NCBI RefSeq assembly: GCF_900314615.1
Contig: NZ_OMWA01000001.1
Span: 62,001-126,000 of the forward strand
Direction: 5' to 3'
DNA from: an uncultured Methanobrevibacter sp.
GTDB lineage: Archaea > Methanobacteriota > Methanobacteria > Methanobacteriales > Methanobacteriaceae
Length of the DNA: 64,000 nucleotides
Shown here: positions 1 to 8,119 of the stretch, piece by piece
How the letters are laid out: each line of letters starts with the position of its first letter
Position numbering within the stretch: position 1 is the first letter of the stretch
Translations under genes and position numbers: made by a program
The notes under the pieces: generated by a model
Databases searched by the model: none
Seen by the model: the letters and a program-made list of their open reading frames with translations, nothing else
Told to the model about the DNA's origin: nothing

Positions 1-83
1 CTTGCAGTTTCAGCAAAATCTGTTGTGTCCAATAATGTTCCGTCTATATCAAAGAAAACCACACGGTCATCATCGTTCATCAT
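1..83 (-). CDS. HAD-superfamily hydrolase, N-terminal fragment (runs off window)
   Basis: Only the first 27 codons lie in the window; the gene continues beyond base 1. The peptide begins MMNDDDRVVFFDIDGTLLD, which contains HAD motif I (hhhDxDGTLLD) with the nucleophile Asp and the acid/base Asp two residues later. HAD hydrolases are mostly phosphatases of small metabolites; the substrate cannot be told from this piece. The start is one of two adjacent ATG codons (83 or 80). Confidence 0.75.
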   Translation of the reverse strand, partial: MMNDDDRVVFFDIDGTLLDTTDFAETA

Positions 84-121
84 ATAAATCTAATTATAAT
101 TTTAAAAATATTTAAATTTTT

Positions 122-805
122 TTAGAAGAATGCATCCAGACTCTGCTGGACTTCTCCACGTGCCATATCTTCAAGGTCTCTTCTTGTGTATCCGAAGGCA
201 TACATGATTCTCTCAACTGCAGGTATCAGCTGGTTGTTGATATAATAGTCCTTGTCATATGCATATCCTTCACTGTATTCATATGGTACGGCACGCTGGC
301 TGATAGATCCTTTTCCTTTAACGATTATATACTGTATGATGGTTCCTCTTGTTACTTTAATGCCATGTTCCTCGATTTTCCTTGCAGCAACAACATGGGG
401 TCCGACCTGTTTGTACTGGTCAAGAGGTTTGGTAATCTGGGTGTGAATAATCAGTTCCTTGTTTTCAACATCACCCTTTTTGATTCTTTTAAGGACTTTT
501 TTTACAGCTTTAATGGCCTTGTCAGAATCCCCCTCTTTTAAAATTGCCATTAAAACTTCTTCCTGTGTTTTTTTAACAATAGGAGCCCAGTCTCTTCTAA
601 CAAGCTCAAGACCTTTTGCTATAATCTCTCCGTCTTCGATAACTGCATATCTTTTTTTGCTTACGAAAAATCCTCTTCTGTAGAATCCTTCATATTCAAG
701 TTCCATGCTTTCGGGAAGTGTTGAATTGAGATAAGTTAAAAACTTTTGAGCTTGGGCTTTAATTTCCGCTTCAAGAGCAATTTGTTCGGGGCTTTCACTG
801 ACCAA
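122..805 (-). CDS. polB2: DNA polymerase B small subunit (split family-B polymerase, PolB2)
   Basis: 227 aa. This is the C-terminal piece of a family-B DNA polymerase, encoded as its own gene as in Methanothermobacter, where the enzyme is two polypeptides. Visible features are the KKRYA motif (residues 50-54), which in PolB enzymes contacts primer-template DNA, thumb-like helices after it, and a perfect PCNA-interacting box at the extreme C-terminus (QQSLDAFF, 220-227). It must pair with the large PolB1 subunit, not in this window, to make the replicative or repair polymerase. The start is TTG, preceded by AGGTG with a 6-nt spacer. A two-unit copy of the 19-bp array (850-887) lies upstream in the same orientation. 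Confidence 0.9.
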   Translation of the reverse strand: MVSESPEQIALEAEIKAQAQKFLTYLNSTLPESMELEYEGFYRRGFFVSKKRYAVIEDGEIIAKGLELVRRDWAPIVKKTQEEVLMAILKEGDSDKAIKAVKKVLKRIKKGDVENKELIIHTQITKPLDQYKQVGPHVVAARKIEEHGIKVTRGTIIQYIIVKGKGSISQRAVPYEYSEGYAYDKDYYINNQLIPAVERIMYAFGYTRRDLEDMARGEVQQSLDAFF

Positions 806-849
806 TTTTTACACCTGTTTAATAGTATATCGCTTGGTGTTAATATTCT

Positions 850-887
850 TTTGTGAGGGCAATTTTACAGACTAATAACAATTTTAT
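850..887 (-). repeat. 19-bp tandem array H (2 units), upstream of polB2
   Basis: On the minus strand two contiguous 19-bp units read TAAAATTGTTATTAGTCTG and TAAAATTGCCCTCACAAAA. The first matches the consensus best. They point toward polB2, and an AT-rich TATA-like stretch (about 840-848) follows directly. The outer edges also form an inverted repeat (AGGGCAAT at 857-864 with ATTGCCCT at 887-894), so a hairpin is an alternative reading. Confidence 0.5.
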
Positions 888-997
888 TGCCCTGAAATCA
901 CTTAATTTAGGTTAAAAATACTCAATATTACTTCTCAAATGCTCTTGGACTTTTAATATATGTTATGTTGTATATAGTATGGTATGGAGTTGATAAC

Positions 998-1345
998 ATG
1001 AAAAAGGAAAGATTAATTTCGAGTTACGATGAGCTCAACGATACATTCGTTGGCAAAATCGACGGCAAAAACGGATATAGTGCAAACTACTGCATTTCCG
1101 AAGGTATTTTTTTGAATATGGACAAGAATAACATGCCAACTTCAGTTTTAGTTGATAAAGCATCTGAAGTATTCAATGTATCCAAAAAATGTCTGGAAAG
1201 TGCAAACGTTCAGATAGGCATAATATGTGACGGAGACTGCCTGTCATTCAAAATGTTCGTTGAAGATTCCAATATCTGCTCTTTAAGATGCAAAAACAGT
1301 TTCGGAATCCCAAATTTGAACTTTCTTGTAGATTGTAACATTTAG
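998..1345 (+). CDS. DUF2283-like small protein (orphan antitoxin-type)
   Basis: 115 aa from the ATG at 998, which has GGAG 8 nt upstream; an ATG at 965 is possible but has no such site. The middle (ISEGIFLNMDKNNMPTSVLV) has the DUF2283 pattern: a short beta hairpin ending in h-x-D-x-x-x-x-h followed by a conserved 'A-S' segment. It resembles the protein at 53195-53572 in order and length. DUF2283 proteins are often found next to small toxin genes, but no toxin partner is visible here, so it is an orphan. Assignment rests on pattern recognition only. Confidence 0.5.
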   Translation: MKKERLISSYDELNDTFVGKIDGKNGYSANYCISEGIFLNMDKNNMPTSVLVDKASEVFNVSKKCLESANVQIGIICDGDCLSFKMFVEDSNICSLRCKNSFGIPNLNFLVDCNI

Positions 1346-1418
1346 TTACATCTTCCTTATTTTTTTTTTAAATAACTTTTAAATAGGATTAACAATAATG
1401 ATTAATTAGAGTGATATC

Positions 1419-1730
1419 ATGGATAATGAAAAAATCAATATTGATTCTGCTGATGAAATTGTTATTGTTGTACCTGAAGAATCTATCAAGGATGGAGAAA
1501 TTGAAATAGATTTGGATGAGCTTGGAATTGATGTTGAATCATTAGGTGAAAACGTCAATATCGTAATTCAGGTTGAAGGCGAAGAAGACGGTGATCTGGT
1601 ATTGGATGACGGCACAGAGGTTGTAATATTCGATGAAGACGATGATGATGAAATCACCGAGCCGAATGAATGGTATTTTGATGATGACCCTTATGAAATT
1701 GTTTATTATGAATTCCCTGATTTTGATTAG
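1419..1730 (+). CDS. Small, highly acidic hypothetical protein
   Basis: 103 aa, about a third Asp/Glu, with an acidic run near residue 70 (DEDDDDE) and a C-terminus rich in Asp, Tyr and Phe. GTGAT lies 5' of the ATG. No family was recognised. It is followed by another acidic small protein 8 nt downstream, so the two are probably co-transcribed. Composition suggests a soluble cytoplasmic protein; no signal peptide or membrane segment is seen. Confidence 0.65.
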   Translation: MDNEKINIDSADEIVIVVPEESIKDGEIEIDLDELGIDVESLGENVNIVIQVEGEEDGDLVLDDGTEVVIFDEDDDDEITEPNEWYFDDDPYEIVYYEFPDFD

Positions 1731-1738
1731 GTGGTAGT

Positions 1739-1975
1739 GTGGAAGAAATACCATATTATGTTTATGATGAAGATGAAAAATCCCACAAAATGTCTGAAAA
1801 TGGTGAAGCCTACATTGATGATGAAGATTTAAGGCAACTGCTTTTGGACTACCTTGGAGATAAGGTTTCAGAAGAGGAAATTCAAAAAATCCTAAAAGCG
1901 GCTTCTGATGAGAACCTTTCCGAAGAGGATTTTGATAAACTCCTTGATGAATTTATTTCATCTCACAAATCCTGA
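1739..1975 (+). CDS. Small acidic helical hypothetical protein
   Basis: 78 aa starting at GTG with an upstream AGGTGG. The second half is helical and acidic, with two similar segments (KVSEEEIQKILKAASDENLS and EEDFDKLLDEF) that resemble paired helix-turn-helix or EF-hand-like helices, but the loop spacing does not give a canonical EF hand. It is probably in an operon with the acidic protein at 1419. Function unknown. Confidence 0.6.
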   Translation: MEEIPYYVYDEDEKSHKMSENGEAYIDDEDLRQLLLDYLGDKVSEEEIQKILKAASDENLSEEDFDKLLDEFISSHKS

Positions 1976-2007
1976 TTTTTACTATTTTTTGCTGAAAAAT
2001 AAAACAT

Positions 2008-2020
2008 TTATATATAATGA
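2008..2020 (+). promoter_or_regulatory. TATA box upstream of the S8e gene (distal)
   Basis: The sequence TTTATATATAATG is a strong archaeal TATA element about 150 bp before the S8e start codon. A second AT-rich TATA-like stretch lies near 2135-2150. Transcription from the distal box would give a leader of over 100 nt containing the inverted repeat at 2047-2125. Confidence 0.5.
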
Positions 2021-2046
2021 TAAATTAATATTTAATTATCATTATT

Positions 2047-2125
2047 CTTTAAGGCTCTTTTTTGCTCTCAAAAATTAAACTATTATTAATCTTGCAAATA
2101 GCTTTAATTGAAAAGAGACTTAAAG
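2047..2125 (+). ncRNA. Candidate structured leader or small RNA before S8e
   Basis: Arms CTTTAAGGCTCTTTT (2047-2061) and AAAAGAGACTTAAAG (2111-2125) pair at 14 of 15 positions around a 49-nt loop. The element lies between two TATA-like boxes, so it could be an independent small RNA or the 5' leader of the S8e mRNA. No C/D or H/ACA box signature was found. This is a structural guess without support beyond the inverted repeat. Confidence 0.3.
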
Positions 2126-2168
2126 GCTGCGATTATTATATTATTAATTATATTTATTAGGTGAAATA

Positions 2169-2543
2169 ATGGCAATTTCTCAAGGAAAATCAACTAGAAG
2201 TCCATCCGGTGCAAGAAATGTTGCAAACCGTGGAAAAAGGAAATCCGAATTAGGAAGAGACCCAGCTGAAACTAGGTTAGATGAAAAAAAATTAAGAAAA
2301 ATCAGAACCCGTGGCGGAAACGAAAAACTAAGATTAGCTTCCGGTAACAAAATCAACGTTACAGATGCTAATGGTAAAACCCAAGTAGTCGACATTCTTG
2401 GGGTAGTAGAAAACACCGCAAACCCTAACTACGTAAGAAGGAACATCATTACCAAAGGGGCTATTGTAGAAACTCCGGAAGGTAATGCAAAAGTTACATC
2501 TAGACCTGGTCAAGATGGTATTATCAACGGAATTTTAATTTAA
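2169..2543 (+). CDS. rps8e: 30S ribosomal protein S8e
   Basis: 124 aa. Archaeal/eukaryotic-type small-subunit protein S8e: the basic N-terminus (MAISQGKSTRSPSG) and the glycine-rich core ending in TKGAIVETPEGNAKVTSRPG are typical, and the length fits the archaeal form. It binds 16S rRNA in the 30S subunit. AGGTG precedes the ATG with a 5-nt spacer (AAATA). The T-rich tract after the stop is a likely terminator. Confidence 0.97.
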   Translation: MAISQGKSTRSPSGARNVANRGKRKSELGRDPAETRLDEKKLRKIRTRGGNEKLRLASGNKINVTDANGKTQVVDILGVVENTANPNYVRRNIITKGAIVETPEGNAKVTSRPGQDGIINGILI

Positions 2544-2639
2544 TTCCACTCTTTTTTTCTATTTTTTTTAACTAAATTAACTAAAATTATATACTTGTTT
2601 TAATAAATTATTATATTGATAATTAATTTAGGAGATATA

Positions 2640-3659
2640 ATGTCAGACGATAAAATTAGTATGAATCATGGTGCTGGCGGAGAAGTTATGGCAAATTTAA
2701 TTGCCAGCACAATATTGGATAATATCACTAAAAAAAGCGTAAATGGTGGAATTAGCTTAGATGCATTAGATGATGGAGCTTCCATTCCTTTAGATGACTG
2801 GGAAATTGTTATGACCACTGATGGTCACACAATCGATCCGTTGTTTTTCCCTGGCGGAGACATTGGTAGAATTTCCGCAGCAGGAACAATAAATGATGTT
2901 TCTGTAATGGGTGCACGTCCTCTTGCTATTTCCAATGCAATCATTATGCAGGAAGGATTTCCAATAGATGATCTGGATAAAATCATAAAATCCCTGAATG
3001 AAACCTGTCAGGAAGTTGATGTGGCTGTAATCACAGGAGATACCAAAGTAATGCCTCAGGATAAAATCGATGGAATTGTAATGGTAACCACCGGTATAGG
3101 TATAGCTAAAAAAGGTGAAGTGATTCGTGACTCAACATTGGAGGTCGGTGATAAAATCATTGTCACAGGAAGTTTAGGTGACCACGGAATGAGTTTGATG
3201 TCATTCAGGGAAGGATTCGGTTTTGACACTGATTTGAAATCTGATGTTGCTCCAATGTGGAATATTATCAAAAAAGCATTAGATATCGGGGGAGTTACTG
3301 CTATGAAAGACCCTACTCGTGGAGGATTTGCAAATGCAATCAATGAAATGGCTTCAAAAGCAGGAGTTGGTGTCGTCCTTGAACAGGATGCAATTCCTAT
3401 CAGAGAAGAGGTTCATGCAGTATCTGAAATGTTAGGCATAGATCCGTTTGAAGTAGCTAATGAAGGTAAAGTTGTAATGGGAGTTAAAGCCGATAAGGCT
3501 GAAGAAATCCTTGAAGCCATCAAAGGCGAAAAATATGGTGAAAATGCAGCTATAATCGGCGAAGTGGTTGAAGGAGATTATGTTGTAGTCAACACTCCTA
3601 TTGGCGGTGAAAGAATTCTCGAAGCACCTATCGCTGACCCGGTTCCTAGAGTATGTTAA
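2640..3659 (+). CDS. hypE: Hydrogenase maturation protein HypE
   Basis: 339 aa from the ATG at 2640 (GGAG 6 nt before); an upstream in-frame ATG at 2616 lacks an RBS. HypE dehydrates its own C-terminal thiocarboxamide to a thiocyanate, supplying the CN ligands of the NiFe-hydrogenase active site with HypF. Visible are the AIRS/PurM-like fold with TTDGHTIDPLFFPGGDIGR, the DPTRGG motif in the second domain, and the essential C-terminal PRVC ending in the carbamoylated Cys339. The operon continues with an RDD membrane protein 9 nt downstream, which is not a hyp gene. Confidence 0.97.
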   Translation: MSDDKISMNHGAGGEVMANLIASTILDNITKKSVNGGISLDALDDGASIPLDDWEIVMTTDGHTIDPLFFPGGDIGRISAAGTINDVSVMGARPLAISNAIIMQEGFPIDDLDKIIKSLNETCQEVDVAVITGDTKVMPQDKIDGIVMVTTGIGIAKKGEVIRDSTLEVGDKIIVTGSLGDHGMSLMSFREGFGFDTDLKSDVAPMWNIIKKALDIGGVTAMKDPTRGGFANAINEMASKAGVGVVLEQDAIPIREEVHAVSEMLGIDPFEVANEGKVVMGVKADKAEEILEAIKGEKYGENAAIIGEVVEGDYVVVNTPIGGERILEAPIADPVPRVC

Positions 3660-3668
3660 GGTGATAAA

Positions 3669-4070
3669 ATGGCATCAGTTTTTTCCAGAAGAATATTTGC
3701 ATACATAATTGACTTCTTTATAGTATCTGCAGTAATGGCAATAATTTCATATTTGCTGTCCCTGACAATAAATCCTACAGAAATTTCTTCAGTATATGCA
3801 TATTTCCCTTATATAGCTCCTGTTTTAGGATTCTTTTACTTTGTCCTTTGTGAAAAAGCTAAAGGAGCAACTGTAGGTAAAGCATTACTTTATCTTGAAG
3901 TAAGGTCTAAAAACGGTTCATATATGAATTGGGCACAGGCTATCGTACGTAATGTCACTAAAATATACTGGATACCAATCATCTTCGATTGGCTAATCGG
4001 CAGAATAATGAACACTGACAGACTGTTTGGTAATATTACACGTACTGTCGTTGTTAACGCTATAAATTAA
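3669..4070 (+). CDS. RDD-family membrane protein
   Basis: 133 aa with three or four hydrophobic segments (about 10-30, 45-62, 95-110). It begins SRRIFAYIIDFFIV, the typical RDD start (R..A..iD), and contains GATVGKALLYLEVRS, typical of RDD domains. Substrate unknown; some RDD proteins are linked to ion antiport or protein handling at the membrane. GGTGATAAAATG gives a strong start. Co-transcribed with hypE (9-nt gap). Confidence 0.85.
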   Translation: MASVFSRRIFAYIIDFFIVSAVMAIISYLLSLTINPTEISSVYAYFPYIAPVLGFFYFVLCEKAKGATVGKALLYLEVRSKNGSYMNWAQAIVRNVTKIYWIPIIFDWLIGRIMNTDRLFGNITRTVVVNAIN

Positions 4071-4077
4071 GAGTATT

Positions 4078-4716
4078 ATGATAAAAAAGGTTCAAGTTCT
4101 TTGGTACTTAAATAAGGAAGATTTAGAAAACTATTGTATTGATTTCAAGGAATATAAATCCCATAAGCTTGACGGATATGAAATCTGTGATGTTGATGAG
4201 GATTTAATCTTTGATTTGTGTGATAGAGACCCTGATAGACTTGAACCGATCGGTTATTTTAAAAACGTTAAAGAAATTGAGAACTATGTCTCTGACACCA
4301 TCACAAATAATGAGTATGAGCTTGACATAGATTCTCCCGAGCTTAAAGAAAAAATAAAAACTGCCTGTGAAAATATCGAATTTTCAGGCGAGGACTACTA
4401 CATCTCTATAGGTTCTGGTCTTGGAGATGAGGATATAAAAATAGCCGGTTGGTTTGATGCACTGAGACGGGAGTACAATAGTGCTTCTAAAGATAATGTG
4501 TGGATTTTGGCCGTTACAGGCTATGATCCTTATGAGTTGTCTTTAACCGGCAGAACATTGTCATATGTTCTTGCAGACATTTTAAATTTAAATGAATCAT
4601 CACTTGATAATCTCATCCCGAATAAGGGCAGAATAAGCGTTGAAGAATGGAATGAGATTTTAGAAAAAGTATACAAGAAAAATAAAATTTATTTAGGTTT
4701 AAACAGGGTAATTTAA
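4078..4716 (+). CDS. Hypothetical protein, cytoplasmic
   Basis: 212 aa, acidic, no signal peptide or membrane segment. No family was recognised. It starts 8 nt after the RDD gene and is probably the last gene of the hypE operon. The first half is rich in Asp/Glu, and a segment near residues 100-130 (ISIGSGLGDEDIKIAGWFDA) looks like a compact alpha/beta core. The 3' end overlaps the convergent SNase-like gene by 4 bp. Confidence 0.65.
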   Translation: MIKKVQVLWYLNKEDLENYCIDFKEYKSHKLDGYEICDVDEDLIFDLCDRDPDRLEPIGYFKNVKEIENYVSDTITNNEYELDIDSPELKEKIKTACENIEFSGEDYYISIGSGLGDEDIKIAGWFDALRREYNSASKDNVWILAVTGYDPYELSLTGRTLSYVLADILNLNESSLDNLIPNKGRISVEEWNEILEKVYKKNKIYLGLNRVI

Positions 4717-5168
4717 ACTTCACCCTTTTTAAACTCACTTGGTTCGAAATAAGATATTTCAGCTAGTTTCTGGTCAATCAGCTCTTTGTTTACATCTGTT
4801 GTATCAGTGTATACAATAGCCAATGTCCTTCCGTATCTGTCCTGTGGCTGCTTATCGTCAATATCAAGATAAACTGTTTTTCCAAGGCATGCATCCTTGA
4901 CGAATTTTTCCGCATTGCTGTTTGTTGCATCTGTTTTTATCTGTGTCAGCTGGACTCTGCCCACTCCGTAAACCTGAATGGTATTGCCGTCAATGACATC
5001 GACGCATTTGCCTGCATTGTCATAGTGCACTGTTTTCCCGCCAATAGTAAGGCTTCCGCTTTTCTTTTCAATGCTGTTTGAATCAGCTAAAAGCGCATTG
5101 GCTATTGTAAGGCCGATTGTTACTAAAAAGATTATCAGCAGTATAATGGATATTTTCTGTTTGTTCAT
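4713..5168 (-). CDS. Membrane-anchored SNase-like (thermonuclease fold) protein, active site lost
   Basis: 151 aa. Residues 7-28 are a signal anchor; the rest is an SNase-like OB fold on the outside. Alignment by eye with staphylococcal nuclease matches CVDVIDGNTIQV with the first strand (DGDTV) and DRYGRTLAIVYTD with DKYGRGLAYIYAD. The catalytic set is mostly gone: D21 reads N, R35 reads Q (VQL), D40 reads K and E43 reads A; only R87 remains. Two Cys (KCVDV, DACLG) could form a disulfide. It is therefore probably not a nuclease but a binding or structural domain. Its start lies 2 nt after the Cas4-like gene, so the two form an operon. Confidence 0.75.
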   Translation of the reverse strand: MNKQKISIILLIIFLVTIGLTIANALLADSNSIEKKSGSLTIGGKTVHYDNAGKCVDVIDGNTIQVYGVGRVQLTQIKTDATNSNAEKFVKDACLGKTVYLDIDDKQPQDRYGRTLAIVYTDTTDVNKELIDQKLAEISYFEPSEFKKGEV

Positions 5169-5170
5169 GA

Positions 5171-5863
5171 TTATTCTTTCTTGTAGTGTTCACAGTAACG
5201 TTTGTATCTGCAGGATCTGCATTTGTTTGCGTTTTTGGTTGGAACGAACGGTTTTGTTCCGTCAAGAAGTCCCTGCATTCTCTCAATTGTGAATTTGATT
5301 TCCTTTTCCACTTCAGGTGTGAATATTTCAATCCAGAACAGGTTGTCGGTTCCTCTTTCTCTTAATGCTGCTTTCATTTTCCTTTCATCGCCAGTCATGC
5401 TTTTAAATGCAAGGCAGTATGCTCTGACCTGGTTCATTGTGGATATATATGGTGTACGTCCAGGTTTGTCATCGATTATCACGATTTCATCAGGTTTCAT
5501 CCATATTTCATCGATGTGGCCTCTTATTCCGTATTCTGGAGCTATTACAAAGACTTCCCTTGACATTGATGCATCAGTTTTTGACGCTTCAACTGCATCT
5601 TCAAATGTTGAAGGTGTTGAGTCTTGTTTGAAGATGTCTTCAAGCTGGTGGTGGATGTCGCTTCCATGTGTCATTTCAGGTGTGGATGGTGTTTCTATAC
5701 CTTTCATGTATTCGAGATATATCTGGTATTCACAATATCCTTGCTGATTCAACCAGCTGATTGGGAAATTGTTTTTACCTTCGATTATTTGAACACCTTT
5801 AATGTCAGGATGCTGTTTGCTTTCATATTCTTTTTCATATCCAGTAATGTTTTTTTGTTCCAT
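5171..5863 (-). CDS. Cas4/RecB-like PD-(D/E)XK nuclease, stand-alone
   Basis: 230 aa. The Cas4 pattern is complete: C44 near the N-terminus and C215, C218, C224 at the C-terminus for a 4Fe-4S cluster; a conserved His in HGSDIHHQLE; D118 in GHIDEIW; D132 and K133 in VIIDDKPG; and Q145-x3-Y149. Such proteins are 5'-3' exonucleases acting on DNA ends. No cas1, cas2 or CRISPR array is in the window, so this is probably a housekeeping or repair Cas4-like protein. It is followed 2 nt later by the degenerate SNase-like gene. Confidence 0.85.
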   Translation of the reverse strand: MEQKNITGYEKEYESKQHPDIKGVQIIEGKNNFPISWLNQQGYCEYQIYLEYMKGIETPSTPEMTHGSDIHHQLEDIFKQDSTPSTFEDAVEASKTDASMSREVFVIAPEYGIRGHIDEIWMKPDEIVIIDDKPGRTPYISTMNQVRAYCLAFKSMTGDERKMKAALRERGTDNLFWIEIFTPEVEKEIKFTIERMQGLLDGTKPFVPTKNANKCRSCRYKRYCEHYKKE

Positions 5864-5947
5864 AATTAGATTTTGTCATTTTAAATACTTATTACTTGTC
5901 ATGCGCTCTGTGAGATTTTAAATACAAAGTAATCTAAAAGTAATCTC

Positions 5948-6814
5948 ATGCATTATGTCACATCCAAAAGCATACTGTCCAAAGACAACGGAATGAATCT
6001 CTACAGAGGATGCACCCACGGATGCATCTACTGTGATTCAAGAAGCGATGTCTATAACATGGACCATGACTTTGAAGATATAGAGGTTAAGCAGAATTCC
6101 CTGGAACTTCTTAAAAAGGAGCTAATCAAAAAAACGCCGTCAATGATTGGAACAGGTGCAATGACAGATCCTTACGTTCCTCTTGAAGGCCATCTTAAAT
6201 ATCTGCGAAGGGCACTGGAGATGATATATAAATACGGATTCGGATTTACATGCATCACCAAATCAGACCTGGTTTTAAGGGATCTGGATTTGCTTTTGAA
6301 AATCAATGAAAAATCTAAGGCGGTAGTTCAGATGACTCTGACTACATCAGATGATGATTTGTCTAGCATACTGGAGCCAAATGTCTGCACTACTTCACGG
6401 CGTGTTGATGTCCTAAAAAAGCTGAGTGATGCCGGAATTCCAACAATCGTGTGGTTGTGTCCGATTCTTCCATACATTAACGACACCGAAGATAATATTG
6501 GCCGGATTATAGATTACTGCATTGAATCGAATGTTAAAGGAATACTGTGCTTTGGAATGGGCTTGACATTAAGGGACGGCAACAGAGAGTATTTCTACTC
6601 AAAGCTTGATGAAAATTTCCCCGGCCTCAAAGAGACCTACATTAAAAAATATGCAAACTCTTATTCCCTTCCAAGTCCCGATGAGGGCAAACTCATGGAC
6701 ATTTTCAAAAAAAGAACTTCTGCCAATGGAATTTTAAACGATCCTGATGAAATATTCAGGTATCTTCATGAATTTCCCGAGAAAACCTACCAGTCCACCT
6801 TAAATTTTAAATAG
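5948..6814 (+). CDS. Radical SAM protein, SplB-related
   Basis: 288 aa. C22, C26 and C29 in YRGCTHGCIYC form the CX3CX2C motif that binds the 4Fe-4S cluster and SAM. The N-terminal phrase (SKDNGMNLYRGCTHGC) and the TDPYVPLE segment are typical of the spore-photoproduct-lyase-related group of uncharacterised radical SAM proteins. Archaea make no spores, so DNA photoproduct repair is unlikely and the substrate is unknown. It lies 21 nt upstream of a DEAD-box helicase and may share its transcript. Confidence 0.88.
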   Translation: MHYVTSKSILSKDNGMNLYRGCTHGCIYCDSRSDVYNMDHDFEDIEVKQNSLELLKKELIKKTPSMIGTGAMTDPYVPLEGHLKYLRRALEMIYKYGFGFTCITKSDLVLRDLDLLLKINEKSKAVVQMTLTTSDDDLSSILEPNVCTTSRRVDVLKKLSDAGIPTIVWLCPILPYINDTEDNIGRIIDYCIESNVKGILCFGMGLTLRDGNREYFYSKLDENFPGLKETYIKKYANSYSLPSPDEGKLMDIFKKRTSANGILNDPDEIFRYLHEFPEKTYQSTLNFK

Positions 6815-6835
6815 CTATTTTTTAAAATATTAATA

Positions 6836-8119
6836 ATGATGAATTTTGATGATTTTAACATTTCAGATGAAATTAAAAATGCCATCGGCGATATGGGCTT
6901 TGAAAAGACCACTCCAATTCAGGAAATGGCAATTCCTCTTGGATTGGCGGGAAGAGATATTACCGGCCAGGCACAAACAGGTTCCGGAAAAACAATTGCC
7001 TTTGCAATACCTGTTCTTGAAAAGCTGTTTATTCCAGACAGATCTCCTCAATCAATTATCCTATGTCCCACCAGGGAGCTTTGCCTTCAGGTAGCCGATG
7101 AGATTTCCAAACTCGGCAAATATGTCAAAAAACTTAAGGTACTTGCAGTTTACGGCGGTCAGCCAATAGGAAAGCAGACAAGAGTTCTTAAAAAAGGAGT
7201 TCATATTGTTGTCGGCACTCCAGGTCGGGTAATTGATCATATCGAACGTGGAAACCTTAACCTTATTGGAGTTGAAAGTGTTGTTCTTGATGAAGCAGAT
7301 GAAATGTTGGATATGGGATTTAGGGATGATATTGAAACAATACTTAAAAGTACTCCTCGCCAAAGACAGACTATGCTTTTTTCAGCTACAATGCCAACAG
7401 AAATCAGAAAAATAGCCAAAAATTATCAGAATAATCCTAAATTTATAAAAGTTTCCAACAAAAAGGAAAACATTCCAAAAATCACACAGCACGCCTTCAT
7501 GACAAATCACAAATATAAGTTTGATGACTTGACAAAATTATTTGAAGTATATGCCATAAAATCAGCGCTTATATTCTGCAATACCAAAAAAGGAGTTGAT
7601 TTTGTTTTTAAACGCCTGAAAAAGAATGGCTATTCATCAGAAGCTTTGCATGGAGACATGACTCAGAAGACCCGTGACAGGGTAATGAACAAGTTTCGAA
7701 ACGGAAATGTCAGTTTCCTGGTTGCAACCGATGTGGCTGCCCGTGGTCTTGACATCTCAAATCTTGATTTTATTGTCAACTATGACGTTGCCCAGAACTA
7801 TGATTCATATATCCACAGAATCGGCAGAACTGCCCGTGCAGGAAAAAGCGGCTGTGCTTTAACATTGGTTTCAAAAGAAGATTTTGCAAACTTTAACAAT
7901 ATCAATAAGCAAAGCAAAGGCAAAATCACACAAAAGAAAATTCCCAGTGATGCAGAAATTGAAAACATTAAATTAAATCGAATTTTGGATGATTCATTAA
8001 ATTCAATTAAAATTGATAATTTAGAAAAATATATTAAAATAATAAAAAAGAAGTCTTCTGCAGATATTTCTTCTGAGAAAATAGCTGCAGCATTATTAAG
8101 GAAATTGGGTGAAAATTAA
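6836..8119 (+). CDS. DEAD-box RNA helicase
   Basis: 427 aa. All helicase motifs are visible: Q motif (FEKTTPIQEMAIP), Walker A AQTGSGKT, PTRELCLQ, TPGR, DEAD, SAT, then in RecA domain 2 ATDVAARGLDI and HRIGRTARAG. The short basic C-terminal tail suggests a general RNA-unwinding enzyme (ribosome assembly or mRNA handling) like bacterial CshA/DeaD. The start is either of two consecutive ATGs; no clear RBS is seen. It is convergent with the HTH regulator, with no gap. Confidence 0.95.
   Translation: MMNFDDFNISDEIKNAIGDMGFEKTTPIQEMAIPLGLAGRDITGQAQTGSGKTIAFAIPVLEKLFIPDRSPQSIILCPTRELCLQVADEISKLGKYVKKLKVLAVYGGQPIGKQTRVLKKGVHIVVGTPGRVIDHIERGNLNLIGVESVVLDEADEMLDMGFRDDIETILKSTPRQRQTMLFSATMPTEIRKIAKNYQNNPKFIKVSNKKENIPKITQHAFMTNHKYKFDDLTKLFEVYAIKSALIFCNTKKGVDFVFKRLKKNGYSSEALHGDMTQKTRDRVMNKFRNGNVSFLVATDVAARGLDISNLDFIVNYDVAQNYDSYIHRIGRTARAGKSGCALTLVSKEDFANFNNINKQSKGKITQKKIPSDAEIENIKLNRILDDSLNSIKIDNLEKYIKIIKKKSSADISSEKIAAALLRKLGEN

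Noticed and set aside
5171..5863. Cas4-like gene as evidence of a CRISPR system
   Set aside because: No array, cas1, cas2 or effector gene in the window; stand-alone Cas4-like proteins are common in archaea.
5948..6814. True spore photoproduct lyase
   Set aside because: Only the radical SAM core resembles it, and methanogens do not form spores; kept as SplB-related of unknown substrate.
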